NCBI GenBank assembly: GCA_964291475.2
Contig: OZ220076.1
Location: 62,001-126,000 of the forward strand
Length of the DNA: 64,000 nt
Direction: 5' to 3'
Source: DAOUKH01 sp964291475
Lineage (GTDB): Bacteria; Chloroflexota; Dehalococcoidia; SHYB01
In this document: piece after piece, positions 7,831-17,158 of the stretch
Layout: each line of letters opens with the position of its first letter
Position numbering within the stretch: the first letter of the stretch is position 1
The notes under the pieces: generated by a model
What the model saw: the letters and a program-made list of their open reading frames with translations, nothing else
What the model was told of the DNA's origin: nothing
The model's database searches: none
Program-made: the position numbers and the translations under genes

Positions 7831-8110
7831 GCGCCTCCCGCGAGGGAGCGTGCACCCGCGTCGGCTCGCACTCCACGACGTCGCCGGCGCCCGCGCCTCC
7901 CGTAAGGGAGCGTGCACCTTGCGCCGAACCGCCCGATTAGCGCGTCCGGCGCGCGCCTCCCGTAAGGGAGTGTGCACCTTGCGCCGGACATCCGACTAAC
8001 GTGCCCGGCGCGCGCCTCCCGTGAGGGAGCGTGCACCTTGCGCCGGATCATCCGACTGAGCGTTGGCCCGGCGCGCGCCTCCCGTGAGGGAGCGTGCGAC
8101 CCGCGCCGGG
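7831..8110. repeat. Array of five degenerate ~60-bp palindrome-containing tandem repeats
   Basis: Five units start near 7831, 7893, 7953, 8012 and 8075 (spacings 62, 60, 59 and 63). Each carries the palindromic core CTCCCGYRAGGGAG followed by YGTGCRMC, and most continue with GCGCCG. The sequence between cores is also related from unit to unit (for example CATCCGACT in two adjacent units), so this is a diverged tandem repeat rather than a CRISPR array. It ends at a hairpin-prone GAGGCCC/GGGGCCTC and a run of seven A. Confidence 0.75.
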
Positions 8111-8211
8111 AGGCCCTTCGGGGCCTCGCCGGCGCAAAAAAACCAAAGGTAGGGCTGCGCCCAAAACGCATCGCGGCGGAGCGGCAACAGGAGGCGGAGG
8201 CGGCCCGCGGC

Positions 8212-8496
8212 TTAGGCCTGGCGAGGCTTCGCCTTGTGGAGCATGTCGTAGATGATCCACCCCTCTTTGCCCCGCCGGTACGAGATGCGGGCGCGCTGGG
8301 GGATGGAGCCGTACATGTCCAACTGCTCTTCGACCACCCTAATTGCGCAGGGCGAGGTGATGATGTCGAGCACCTTGGCGCCCTCGATGGCACTCTTGGG
8401 GGAGTCCCACACCCGCACTTCGCCGTTCCACTTCGAGAGCACCGTCTTGGTCACCCTCGCGGTATAGGGCGGATCGATCACGCGGGTCTTGAACAT
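8212..8496 (-). CDS. Conserved-looking hypothetical protein downstream of infB
   Basis: 94 residues starting at ATG, 24 bases after the infB stop, in the position where rbfA usually lies. It does not look like RbfA: the KH-type motif is absent. The sequence is an ordinary mix of beta-strand-like segments (TKTVLSKWNGEVRVWD, RARISYRRGKEGWIIYD) with a basic C-terminus, no signal peptide and no cysteine pair. I do not recognise the family. Codon use and operon spacing support a real gene. A role in translation or RNA binding would be a guess from context. Confidence 0.6.
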   Translation of the reverse strand: MFKTRVIDPPYTARVTKTVLSKWNGEVRVWDSPKSAIEGAKVLDIITSPCAIRVVEEQLDMYGSIPQRARISYRRGKEGWIIYDMLHKAKPRQA

Positions 8497-8520
8497 CGGG
8501 TCCTCCGGCCTACCCGCCGC

Positions 8521-10365
8521 TTAGACCGCGGCGGTGCGCTCCTGGTGGTAGAACTCGATGACGTCGCCCTCTTCAAAGCTGGTCATGCCTTCCACCGAGA
8601 CGCCGCACTCCAGCCCGGCGTTGACCTCACGGGCGTCGTCCTTGAACCGCCGCAGCGTCTGCACCGGCGCCTCGATCACGAGCTCGCCGTTCCGGCTGAC
8701 TCGCGCCATAGCGTTCCGGAGCGCCTTGCCGTCGGTGACGTAGCAGCCCGCGACACGCGCCCGCCGGCCGATGACGAAGACCTGCCGCACCTCGGCGTGG
8801 CCGTCGACGACCTCGCTGATGACCGGCTCGAGAATCCCCTCGAGCGCCTTGCGGACGTCGTCGATGACCTCGTAGATGATCGTGTAGAGGCCGATCTGAA
8901 CGTCGGACTCGTCGGCGGCGGTCCGCGCACCGGGCTCGACCCGCGTGTTGAAGCCCACGATCATCGCCTCCGAGGCCGCGGCGAGGAGCACGTCGCTCTC
9001 GTTGATCGACCCCGCCGCCGCGTGGAGGATGCGGATCTTGGTCTGCTCTTGGGAGAGCCGGTCGAGGCTCGTGCGCAGCGCCTCGACGGAGCCCTGCACG
9101 TCCGTCTTGATGATGACGGGCAGCTCGCGGACCTGGGTGTCGCCCTCCGCGTAGATGTCCTCGGTGATCGAGCCCTTCGAGATGAAGTCGCCGCCGGCAT
9201 CGGCGCGGCGCTGCTCCGCCGCGTCCTTGGCCGCTTTGTCCGTTGCGAAGGCTTCGACAAGGTCGCCGGCCTGGACCAGATCTCCGAGTCCGAGCACCTC
9301 GACCGGCTTCGAGGGCGGCGCCTCGTCGATCCGCTCGCCGTGGTCGTCCGTCAGCGCCCGGACCCTGCCCGCTACCTGCCCGGCGAGGATCGGGTCGCCG
9401 ACGCGAAGGACGCCGTTCTGCACCAGCACCGTCGCCACCGGCCCGCGGGCGCGGTCGACGTGAGCCTCGATCACCACCCCTTGGGCGAGGCGGTCCGGAT
9501 TGGCCTTGAGCTCTTGCAGCTCGGCGACGAGGAGGATGTTCTCCAGCAAGTCGGGGATGCCGTCGCCGGTCTTGCCGGAAACGGCGACGGCGACGGTCTC
9601 GCCGCCGTACTCCTCGATCACGATCTCGCGCTCCATCAGCTGGGTCTTGGGCCGGTCGGGGTTGGCGGTAGGCAGATCGGTCTTCGTGATCGCGACGATG
9701 ATCGGCACGCCGGCGGCCTTGGCGTGGTCGATAGCCTCGATGGTCTGCGGCATCACGCCGTCGTCCGCCGCGATGATGAGAATGGCGATGTCGGTAACCT
9801 GCGCGCCGCGCGCGCGCATCGCGGTAAACGCCTCATGGCCCGGCGTGTCGAGGAAGGTGATCAGCCGCCCGTTGACGTCGACCTGATAGGCGCCGATGTG
9901 CTGGGTGATGCCGCCTGCCTCGCCGCCCGCGACGTCCGCTTTCCGGATCGCGTCGAGCAGCGTCGTCTTGCCGTGGTCGACGTGGCCGAGAATGGTCACG
10001 ACGGGCGGACGCTCCTCGAGGTCGCCTTCTTCCTCGTCGAGCACCACGTGGGCCGAGAGGTCGTCGGCGGCGGGCTCCGGAGCGTGCGACGGCTGATAGC
10101 CGAAGTCCGACACCACGAGGGCGGCCGTCTCGAAGTCGATGACCTGCGTGAGGTTGGCCATCACGCCGTTGCGGATCAGTTGCTTGACGACGTCGATTTC
10201 GGACAAGTTCAGCCGGTTGACCAAGTCCTGCACCAGGACCTGTTCCGGAAGCTCGACCTCGGACCCCGGAGGAAGCCCGACGCGCTCCTGAACGGCTACC
10301 GAAGGTGACCGCTTGCGCTTGGGCCGGCGGTATGGCCGGTTCGGCCGGCGGCGGCGGGGGCTCAT
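8521..10365 (-). CDS. infB: Translation initiation factor IF-2
   Basis: GTPase that brings fMet-tRNA to the 30S subunit. It is 614 residues, a short form: a basic N-terminus, an IF2_N-like segment (about 40-90), the G domain, then domains II, III and the C-terminal fMet-tRNA-binding domain. G1 GHVDHGKT is at 127-134 and G3 DTPGH at 173-177. G4 reads TKTD at 227-230 instead of canonical NKxD, and G5 reads SGK (263-265) instead of SAK. The ATG overlaps the rnpM stop (ATGA). Identification is certain; the G4 change is unusual and is read directly from the codons ACG-AAG-ACC-GAT. Confidence 0.97.
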   Translation of the reverse strand: MSPRRRRPNRPYRRPKRKRSPSVAVQERVGLPPGSEVELPEQVLVQDLVNRLNLSEIDVVKQLIRNGVMANLTQVIDFETAALVVSDFGYQPSHAPEPAADDLSAHVVLDEEEGDLEERPPVVTILGHVDHGKTTLLDAIRKADVAGGEAGGITQHIGAYQVDVNGRLITFLDTPGHEAFTAMRARGAQVTDIAILIIAADDGVMPQTIEAIDHAKAAGVPIIVAITKTDLPTANPDRPKTQLMEREIVIEEYGGETVAVAVSGKTGDGIPDLLENILLVAELQELKANPDRLAQGVVIEAHVDRARGPVATVLVQNGVLRVGDPILAGQVAGRVRALTDDHGERIDEAPPSKPVEVLGLGDLVQAGDLVEAFATDKAAKDAAEQRRADAGGDFISKGSITEDIYAEGDTQVRELPVIIKTDVQGSVEALRTSLDRLSQEQTKIRILHAAAGSINESDVLLAAASEAMIVGFNTRVEPGARTAADESDVQIGLYTIIYEVIDDVRKALEGILEPVISEVVDGHAEVRQVFVIGRRARVAGCYVTDGKALRNAMARVSRNGELVIEAPVQTLRRFKDDAREVNAGLECGVSVEGMTSFEEGDVIEFYHQERTAAV

Positions 10366-10646
10366 GCCAGAACCTCCGGCGCGGCAAGGGTCGCGATCAG
10401 GGCGTCACGCTGGGTGGAGGAGAACGTGGTCTTGAGGGCACGGGAGAGCCGGCCCTTTTCGACGCCGAGCCGCAGACAAGCAGGCTCATGGCACAGGTAG
10501 GCGCCCCTCCCGGAGAGCTTCCCCGCCGTGTCGACGAGGACGTCACCCTCAGGAGTGCGCACGACCCGGACGAGGTCGCGTTTGGAGGCGGCCCTCCCGC
10601 AGGCGACGCACGTTCGCGTCGGTATGTGCTTCACTCTCACAGCCAT
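10362..10646 (-). CDS. rnpM: YlxR-family RNA-binding protein (RnpM, DUF448)
   Basis: 94 residues with the family signature RTCVACGR near residue 10-18, a central R-x-V-R strand, and the conserved GRGAYLCHEPACL block around 47-59. YlxR proteins lie between nusA and infB in many bacteria and have been described as modulators of RNase P. Here the gene has that position, translationally coupled to infB by a 4-base overlap. The ATG start has only a weak Shine-Dalgarno. 160 bases without a gene separate it from nusA upstream. Confidence 0.9.
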   Translation of the reverse strand: MAVRVKHIPTRTCVACGRAASKRDLVRVVRTPEGDVLVDTAGKLSGRGAYLCHEPACLRLGVEKGRLSRALKTTFSSTQRDALIATLAAPEVLA

Positions 10647-10806
10647 GCTTTCACACCATTCGCCGCACCCAGGAACGCCTCTACACTCCCAAGGGGCGGC
10701 GCGGGCCTATCTTAGCGAGTTCCGTCACCATTGTCGAAACGAGGCGGAGCCGCCCGGTCCGCGCAAACGCGGCGTCCAACCGAATTGGAAGGGCAGCGCG
10801 AGGAGT

Positions 10807-12315
10807 CTACCGTCGACCTCTCCGGCCTCTGCCCCGGCCGCCGCCGCGGCGGCGTTCGCCGCCCGGTCCGTCGCCCCCGCGCTCTTCCCAAATGTCCTCG
10901 GCGAACCGGATCGAGGAGCGCTTGTTGGCCGCCGCTGCGGCCGCCACGGCCTGTGGAGTCTGCGTCGGCACTTGCCAGGTCTCTTCGGACTTGAGGGCCT
11001 CGGCAAGGGTGGGCGCGTCTTCTTCCTCGGAAGGAGTCTCGGCCGCCGCGGGCTCGCCCTCGGCCTGCGCGAGCACGGGCTGCGGCTCAAGCTCGGCCGC
11101 CGCGGGCTCGGCCTCGACTTCAGCCTCGGCTGCCGCGGGCTCCAGCTCTGTGGGAGTCGGCTCGGCGGGCGCCTCGGCGGGCGTCTCGGCAGCCGCGGCC
11201 GGCGCTGCCTCCGCGGCAGCACGCTCGACGATTTCGGCCGGGGGCCGTGCGGGCGTGCGCGGCGTGAGCAGGCTACGGTCGGCCTCCGCTTCCGAGACGC
11301 TCTTGATGTCGATGCGCCAGCCGGTGAGCTTGGCGGCAAGGCGTGCGTTTTGGCCCTCCCGCCCAATGGCCAGAGCGAGTTGACGGTCGGGTACCACCAC
11401 CACGGCGGTGTTCTCCTCGGTGATGACGACGTTCATAACCTGGGCGGGGCCCAATGCGCGGGAGATGAAGACGCTCGGATCGGGGTTCCACTCGATGACG
11501 TCGATGCGCTCGCCGTGCAGCTCATTGACGATATTCTGAATGCGTACGCCACGCAGGCCGACGCAGGATCCAACGGGATCGACACGCTCCTGCAGGGCAT
11601 GGACGGCGACCTTGCTGCGATAGCCCGGCTCGCGCGCGATCGCCTTGATCTCGACGACCCCGTTATAGATCTCAGGCACTTCAAGCTCGAACAACCGCCG
11701 GAGGAGTCCCCGGTCGGCGCGTGAAACGACGATCTGGGGGCCCTTGGCCGTCTTCCCGACTTCGAGGATGTAGACCTTGAAACGCTGGCCGTTTCGATAG
11801 CGCTCGTTGGGGATCTGCTCGGGGAAGGGCATGATCGCCTCGGCGCGGCCGAGGTCGAAGATGATGGCGCGCCCGTCCAACCGTTGGACGACGGCGGGAA
11901 CGATATCTTGTTCGCGCCCCGAATACTCGTCGAAGACGATGTCCCGTTCGGCCTCGCGCAGGCGCTGCATGACCACCTGTTTCGCGGTCTGCGCCGCGAT
12001 GCGTCCGGCGTTCGCCGGGGTCACCTCTTCTTCGATGACGGCCCCGACTTCGGGAGCGGCGCCGCGGGAGGTGGCGTCGGCGAGAGCGATCTGTGTCTCC
12101 GCGTCTTCGAACTCCTCGTCGGCGACGACGGTCCAGCGGGCGAAGACGTGGACGTCGCCGGCCTGCGAGAAACGGACGGCAAGGTCCTTCTCGGCGAGGT
12201 GGTCCTTCTTGAACGCCGAGATGAGGGCGGCCTCGACGGCGGTGATGACGATGTCCCGGGGGAGCCCGCGCTCGGCGGCCAACTGGGTTATCGCAATCAG
12301 GAAATCGCTCTTCAT
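10807..12315 (-). CDS. nusA: Transcription termination/antitermination factor NusA
   Basis: 502 residues. The N-terminal RNA-polymerase-binding domain (about 1-130), S1 domain (about 135-200) and two KH domains (about 215-345) are recognisable, with SCVGLRGVRIQNIVNEL and LAIGREGQNARLAAKLTGW as the KH signatures. The last about 155 residues are not the usual acidic repeats but an Ala/Glu/Pro-rich low-complexity linker, ending in a Gly/Arg-rich tail (residues about 480-502) that may bind RNA. It is the first gene of the nusA-rnpM-infB operon; rimP, usually immediately upstream, is missing and replaced by a promoter and leader hairpin. Confidence 0.95.
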   Translation of the reverse strand: MKSDFLIAITQLAAERGLPRDIVITAVEAALISAFKKDHLAEKDLAVRFSQAGDVHVFARWTVVADEEFEDAETQIALADATSRGAAPEVGAVIEEEVTPANAGRIAAQTAKQVVMQRLREAERDIVFDEYSGREQDIVPAVVQRLDGRAIIFDLGRAEAIMPFPEQIPNERYRNGQRFKVYILEVGKTAKGPQIVVSRADRGLLRRLFELEVPEIYNGVVEIKAIAREPGYRSKVAVHALQERVDPVGSCVGLRGVRIQNIVNELHGERIDVIEWNPDPSVFISRALGPAQVMNVVITEENTAVVVVPDRQLALAIGREGQNARLAAKLTGWRIDIKSVSEAEADRSLLTPRTPARPPAEIVERAAAEAAPAAAAETPAEAPAEPTPTELEPAAAEAEVEAEPAAAELEPQPVLAQAEGEPAAAETPSEEEDAPTLAEALKSEETWQVPTQTPQAVAAAAAANKRSSIRFAEDIWEERGGDGPGGERRRGGGRGRGRRGRR

Positions 12316-12377
12316 GCGATCGACGCTCCCCTCTCTTTTCTAACGTTCCGCCTCGGCGGCTTCTCCGCCTGAAGTAA

Positions 12378-12402
12378 GAAAAGTGGGGAACGCCCACTTT
12401 TC
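12378..12402 (-). promoter_or_regulatory. nusA leader hairpin, possible attenuator
   Basis: The leftward transcript contains GAAAAGTGGG, a 5-base loop and CCCACTTTTC: a perfect 10-bp stem followed by UUACUUC. It lies about 60 bases before the nusA ATG. As I recall, short GTGGG/CCCAC hairpins precede rimP-nusA operons in several phyla and can act as NusA-sensitive attenuators. That function is inferred here. Confidence 0.55.
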
Positions 12403-12447
12403 AAAACGACAGCCGGAGTCCGGCACCACCCTCGCGGTGGCGCGTCG

Positions 12448-12476
12448 ATTATAGCAACCGGCCCTCCGGTTCGCAA
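12448..12476 (-). promoter_or_regulatory. Promoter of the nusA-rnpM-infB operon
   Basis: Leftward TTGCGA (12471-12476), exactly 17 bases, then a perfect TATAAT (12448-12453). It gives a leader of about 125 bases that includes the hairpin at 12378. It is the best consensus -10 in the window. Confidence 0.7.
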
Positions 12477-12495
12477 GGCGCGGAGAACTGTTATG

Positions 12496-13179
12496 TTAAC
12501 TCAGGCCGGGCGCCAGTTTCCCCGACGCTGCATGGTGTGCGAGGCGCGTCGGCTCGGGCAGCCGATACCGCACCGCCGTCGCCAGCACCCAGTGCACGGC
12601 CCCCTCCAAATCGATCTTGTGCCCAGGGGACACGTAGACGGGAGAGACCTCCTCCCGCGTGCGCAGCACCGCGCCGACCACCTCGCCGCGATGGATGAGC
12701 GGCGACAGGTCGCCCCGGCCAGGCCCCGGCGGGTCCGCCTCGCCGACGAGCCGCGACTTTGCCAGCCCGATCGCGGGCGTGCCGAACAGCAGCCCAAGGT
12801 GGCTCGCGATGCCGAACCTTCGCGGATGCGCGACCCCATGACCGTCGGCGATCAGGATGTCGGGCCGGAGAACGAGTTGGGCGAGCGCTTCGATGAGCAC
12901 CGGTGTTTCTCGGAAGGAGAGCAGGCCCGGCACGTAGGGCATCGGTGGGCGCATGCGCGCGACGCGGACCTCGGCGATCTCAAGGCCGGGCCAGGTCAAC
13001 ACCACCACGGCCCCGAGCGTCTCCCCGTCCGAGAAGGCGCCGGAAACGTCGACTCCGGCAATATAGGCGGGTTTCGCCGGAGCCCGGTTGGCAAGCTCGA
13101 CGCGGGCCGCGAGCTTCTCCTGCAGCGCCCGTGCCTCCGCGGGCGGCAAATCCCACGGATGCGTCTCAACGGGATGCAT
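12496..13179 (-). CDS. nfi: Endonuclease V (deoxyinosine-specific)
   Basis: 227 residues. It cleaves the second phosphodiester 3' of deoxyinosine, starting repair of deaminated adenine. All family motifs are present in order: the first catalytic Asp in GVDVSG (about 43), PYVPGLLSFRE with the catalytic Glu (about 82-92), DGHGVAHPRRFGIASHLG with the second Asp (about 110-127), AKSRL and YVSPGHKIDL. ATG start at 13179. It stands upstream of and on the same strand as nusA, but the nusA promoter lies between them, so they need not be co-transcribed. Confidence 0.93.
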   Translation of the reverse strand: MHPVETHPWDLPPAEARALQEKLAARVELANRAPAKPAYIAGVDVSGAFSDGETLGAVVVLTWPGLEIAEVRVARMRPPMPYVPGLLSFRETPVLIEALAQLVLRPDILIADGHGVAHPRRFGIASHLGLLFGTPAIGLAKSRLVGEADPPGPGRGDLSPLIHRGEVVGAVLRTREEVSPVYVSPGHKIDLEGAVHWVLATAVRYRLPEPTRLAHHAASGKLAPGLS

Positions 13180-13212
13180 CGTCGGTCGTGGGTTGCGAAT
13201 CGAAGGAAACCG

Positions 13213-14970
13213 CTACCGTCGCCACTCGGCAATGTTCCAGAGCTCGCTGTCCCACGCGTTCATGCGGACACCCTGCAGCGTGTTCAGATGAGCGGAGACC
13301 AGGCCCCGGGACACAAGCGGGATCTCATAGTAGTTCTGCACCTGGATGTCATTGAGCTCCTGTACCAAGGCGTCGCGCTCCGGCCCGACCTGCGTCGCGG
13401 CGAGTTGGGCGAACAGGTCATCGAACTCGGGATTGCAGGCGCGGGCGACGTTCCCGTCGGCCCAGTTGTTGTCCCGGGTCTGGATGTGCTCGCAGCGGAG
13501 ACCCGACAGGTATTCCTGGGGGTCGATCCCTGGGCCGGTGGTGTACATCTGCACGTCGGCGAAGAACCTGCGGTAGGTGGCTCCTTCGTCGACGGCGGGG
13601 TCGCCGCCGAAGAAGACGGCGGCGTCGTGCTGGATCAGTTCGGTCTCGATCCCGATCTCCCGCCACCAATCACGAACGAGGGCCTGCGTGTCTTGCCGGA
13701 TCGCGTTGACCGTGGTCTGGTAGGTGATGCGGAGCGGAACGCCGTTGTATTCGCGGACGCCGTCGCCGTCTGAGTCGACGACGCCGTTGTCGTCGAGAAG
13801 CCTATTGGCGCCTTCTATTTCTTGTACCAGGCACGCGTCGTTCGCCGTGGAGGTGTACCTGGGCGGGGCCATGATCAAGTTGCACGCCGGCTGAGCGGCG
13901 AAACCGTAGAGGTCCTCCGCGATGCGGCTGCGGTCGATGGCCATCGACATGGCTTGCGGAATCGGCGTAAACGTCAGGAACGGGTGCGGGTTCGTGCCGC
14001 CGAGGTACTCGGAGCGGTCGTCGCCCAGCGCCGGGTCGGGATTGGTCTGGTTCACAACGATGCGTTCAACGTCGCTGGCGAATGCGGCAACGACGGTGCC
14101 GAGGCCCGCCGCTTCCATCGCCGCGAGCATCTCGGGCTCCACCTGCAGGTTCCAGGCGTAGTCGAACTCGCCTACTTGGAGGACGGCGCGGGCCGCCGAC
14201 TCCGCGTCGCCGCCGCCCTCAATGACCACGCGGTCGAAGTAGGGCGCATCGCCGCGGAAGAACGGGTTGCGCTCGTAGACGGCCCGCTCGTTCGGTTGGA
14301 ACTCAACGATCCGGTACGGGCCCGTCCCCAGCGGGGCCATGTTCTGCGCCTCGCACGACCTCGCGGCGGCACCGACGCAATCGGTGAACTGAGTCCCGCT
14401 GATGATCGGCGTACCGGTGCTGACGAAGGCGGTGTAGGGGTACGGCGTCGGCGCGTCGAACGCGATCTCGACGGTGCTGGCGTCAATGGCCTGGACTGAG
14501 GTGATGCCGGCGAAGGCGTCCTCGGCGATGCAGCCGGTCTCCTCATCGGCACAGTAGCGCCAGGTGAAGACCACGTCGTCGGCAGTGAACTCGCTGCCGT
14601 CGGACCACAGCACTCCTTCTCGCAGCTTCCACGTGATCGACGTCAGGTCGGCGGAGACGCCACCATTCTCGACGGTGGGGATTTCGACGGCCAGCCTCGG
14701 GACCAGCTCGCCGTCGGGGTCATAGACGGCTAGGGGCTCGAGCGTCACCGCGCCGGCATCCCGGTCCTTATAGCCGCTGGCGAGATAGGGGCCGGGCAGC
14801 GAAGGCGCCTGCCAGTACCGAAGGGTCAAGACCTGCTCAGGCGGGGGCGGCTCCGTCGGAGTGACCGGTGGCGTAGACGTCGGCCCCGGCATGGGAGTCG
14901 CGGATTCGCCGCAGGCAGCGACCAAGAAGAGGGCGGCGATGCCAAGCATGAGTTTGAGAGAAGGGCGCAT
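13213..14970 (-). CDS. Peptide/nickel-type ABC substrate-binding lipoprotein (SBP family 5)
   Basis: 585 residues from ATG 14970, preceded by GGAG at good spacing; the upstream in-frame start at 15033 is less likely. A lipoprotein signal peptide with lipobox VAAC (Cys about residue 20) is followed by a Thr/Pro linker and the SBP_bac_5 fold (LKLREGVLWSDGSEFTADDVVFTW, AMSMAIDRSRIAEDLYG, then the C-terminal lobe). It probably binds peptides or other oligomers outside the membrane. No permease or ATPase gene adjoins it; DppB/C lie 3.4 kb away on the other strand and DppD/F lie 31 kb away. The ligand is unknown. Confidence 0.9.
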   Translation of the reverse strand: MRPSLKLMLGIAALFLVAACGESATPMPGPTSTPPVTPTEPPPPEQVLTLRYWQAPSLPGPYLASGYKDRDAGAVTLEPLAVYDPDGELVPRLAVEIPTVENGGVSADLTSITWKLREGVLWSDGSEFTADDVVFTWRYCADEETGCIAEDAFAGITSVQAIDASTVEIAFDAPTPYPYTAFVSTGTPIISGTQFTDCVGAAARSCEAQNMAPLGTGPYRIVEFQPNERAVYERNPFFRGDAPYFDRVVIEGGGDAESAARAVLQVGEFDYAWNLQVEPEMLAAMEAAGLGTVVAAFASDVERIVVNQTNPDPALGDDRSEYLGGTNPHPFLTFTPIPQAMSMAIDRSRIAEDLYGFAAQPACNLIMAPPRYTSTANDACLVQEIEGANRLLDDNGVVDSDGDGVREYNGVPLRITYQTTVNAIRQDTQALVRDWWREIGIETELIQHDAAVFFGGDPAVDEGATYRRFFADVQMYTTGPGIDPQEYLSGLRCEHIQTRDNNWADGNVARACNPEFDDLFAQLAATQVGPERDALVQELNDIQVQNYYEIPLVSRGLVSAHLNTLQGVRMNAWDSELWNIAEWRR

Positions 14971-15087
14971 GTGCCGTTGCTCCGTTTCAGCGTGGTGGTC
15001 TTCATTATCGCGGGGCGGCGCAGGCAGGAGCAACGAGGGTGCCTCACCAGTCTCTGGACCGCGCCAACGGTGAGTGGCATCCAGCCG

Positions 15088-16766
15088 CTAGGCGTCTTCG
15101 TCAGCCCCGTCGGCCTCGGCTTTGTCATTCTCGAGTAGCCTCCAGGCCGTTTCCCGTGCCTCGTCCCAGGTAGCGACCATATGGTCGGCGGGAACGCGCC
15201 TGAGCGCGTCGAGGGCGCGAAGGTTGCGGGCGGGCGTGCCCGAGAGCCCCATCACGACACAGTGGGTGTCCTCGGCTATGGCGGTCTCCACGAGCTGTTC
15301 CACCACGAGGGCCGCGCTGTCGTCGATGTAGACGGTATCGGAGAAATCGAGGATCACGACCTCATGGTCTTGGATGTCTCCGCCGATGGTCTCGATCAGC
15401 TTGCTGGAGGAGGCAACGGTGAAGGTGCCCTTGAGCGCCACCAAGCCGACTCTTGCGGAGAACTCGTCGATGTCCTCCTCGCCTTGCTCGGCGCCGAAGA
15501 TGCTCTGGTCCAGCAGGGGCACGGAGACGACGCTGTCCATCTCGAGGCGCTCGAACTGGCGCGCGCTGGTCACCGCCGCGGCGATCATGCCAACGGCAAC
15601 GGCGGCAACGAGGTCGAGGAACACCGTGAGCCCGAGCGTTAGTAGCATCACCGCCAGATGTTCTCGCTGGACCTTGTGCATGCGGGTGACAAATCGCCAG
15701 TCGATGGTGTCCAAGGCAATCTTTACCAGGATCCCGGCCAAGACGGCGGTGGGTATCTTGGCGACGTAGTCGCCGAGCACCAGCACCATGACCAGCAGGA
15801 TCCCCACGGCAACGACCCCGGCGACAACCGTCGCCCCGCCCGCCCGGACGTTCGCAACCGTGTTTGGAGTGGCGCCTGACCCGGGCAGGCCCCGGATGAA
15901 GCCGGTGAAGACGTTGCCGATGCCCTGCGCTAGGAGCTCCCGGCTGGGGTCGTGACGGGTCCGCGTCATCGAGTCGGCTACGAGTGCGGTGAGCAATGTG
16001 TCGACGGAGCCGACAAGCGCGATAACCAGCGCCGGCTCGATGGAGTTCACCAGGGCATCGCCCGAAAGATCCGGCAATTGGAAGGAGGGCAGGGCGGTGG
16101 GCACGGCGCCGATAACCGGCGCATCGGTGAGCCAAAGGCCGCCCATGAGCATCCCTACCCCCAGCGCGACGAGGGTCGAAGGAAGGTACCGGTCCATCTT
16201 CCTGGGCCAGAGCATCGCCACGGCAAGGGTGGCGGCGGCGATGCCCAAGGCATTGGCCTCGAAGTGCTCGAAGATGTCCCCAAAGTTGCGAAGGGTGCCG
16301 ATCGGCCCGCCTTCGGCCACGTCGGCCCCGAGGAAGGGCAGCGTCTGTACCAGGATGATGATCACCCCGACTCCGGTCATAAACCCAGAAATGACCGAGT
16401 ATGGGGTATAGGTGACGTAGCGTCCGATTCTCAGCAGGCCGAAGATGATCTGTATCAGACCCGCCATGATGACGATGGTGAAGGCCTCGGCGATGTTGTT
16501 CGCGTGGCTGGCGACGATCACCGACATCGCCACCGTCATCGACCCAGTAGGGCCAGATATGAGCGACCGTGTACCTCCGAACACGGCGGTGAAGAAGCCA
16601 ACCGCGATCGCCCCGTAATCCCGGCGGCCGGGTCCAGACCCGCCGCCAAGCCGAAGGCCAACGCCACCGGCAGGCCCACGATCGCCGCCGTGACGCCACC
16701 GAGGACGTCCCCGCGGAAGGTCTGCAGGTCGTATGGCAGGCCGGAGAAGAGGAAGCGGTTCAGCAA
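15088..16766 (-). pseudogene. SulP-family anion transporter with STAS domain, one frameshift
   Basis: SulP proteins move sulfate, bicarbonate or other anions through about 12-14 membrane segments and end in a cytosolic STAS domain. Residues LPYDLQTFRGDVLGG to LDPAAGI are in one frame (from a TTG at 16766). Homology then continues as YGAIAVGFFTAVFGG in another frame from about 16617 to the stop at 15088. One base is missing at about 16616-16618: the sequence gives GGG-ATT-ACG where the second paralogue implies Gly-x-Tyr-Gly. The STAS segment with DDSAALVVEQL is intact. It is either a recent inactivation or a sequencing error. An intact paralogue lies at 47905-49539. Confidence 0.8.
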
Positions 16767-17128
16767 GGCATAGTCCGACGGTGGTACCGGGCCATCCCCG
16801 TAGCAGAAGGTGTTCGGCCTATAGTCCGCCCTTCGAGGTTGTCGTGAATCTGATCCGTTGGGCCCCGAGATGGGCTCAGCTACTGCACCCGATGGGCCTC
16901 CCGCGCGCTGCCGACAGCTTCGCCGGGCGTGCCGGGATCCCTCATGGGCCCCCCGCGACAGGCCTTAGCCGCCTCCCCGTGGAACCTCAGCCGTTGATGG
17001 CAGCTCAGACGCCCAGCCGTTCGCGAGTGACCCTAGTGGGGGGATAGTCATGGATGCTCATGGTTCTGTCAATAATGTATCAATAGGGTCGCTAGTAGCA
17101 CATGCGCCGAGGGAGAGGGGCGTCGCCG

Positions 17129-17158
17129 TTGGCGGGGCAATCACCGTTCTGCTACACT
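17129..17158 (+). promoter_or_regulatory. Putative promoter for the amidohydrolase operon
   Basis: TTGGCG (17129-17134), an 18-base spacer and TACACT (17153-17158), 48 bases before the ATG at 17207. The arrangement is the same as at the hom promoter. It is the only regulatory signal I can propose in the 16767-17206 gap, which otherwise holds no gene I can support. Confidence 0.35.

Noticed and set aside
7831..8110. Possible CRISPR array
   Set aside because: Period and unit length are suggestive, but repeats are imperfect, the intervening sequences are related to each other, and no cas genes are present.
8101..8147. Intrinsic terminator at the end of the repeat array
   Set aside because: The GAGGCCC/GGGGCCTC hairpin is followed by A residues on the plus strand, and on the minus strand the T-run precedes the stem, so it is not a terminator in either direction.
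7972..10308. 778-residue rightward open frame across infB
   Set aside because: Antisense shadow of infB in GC-rich DNA. It shows no family motifs and begins in the repeat array; IF-2 on the other strand is certain.
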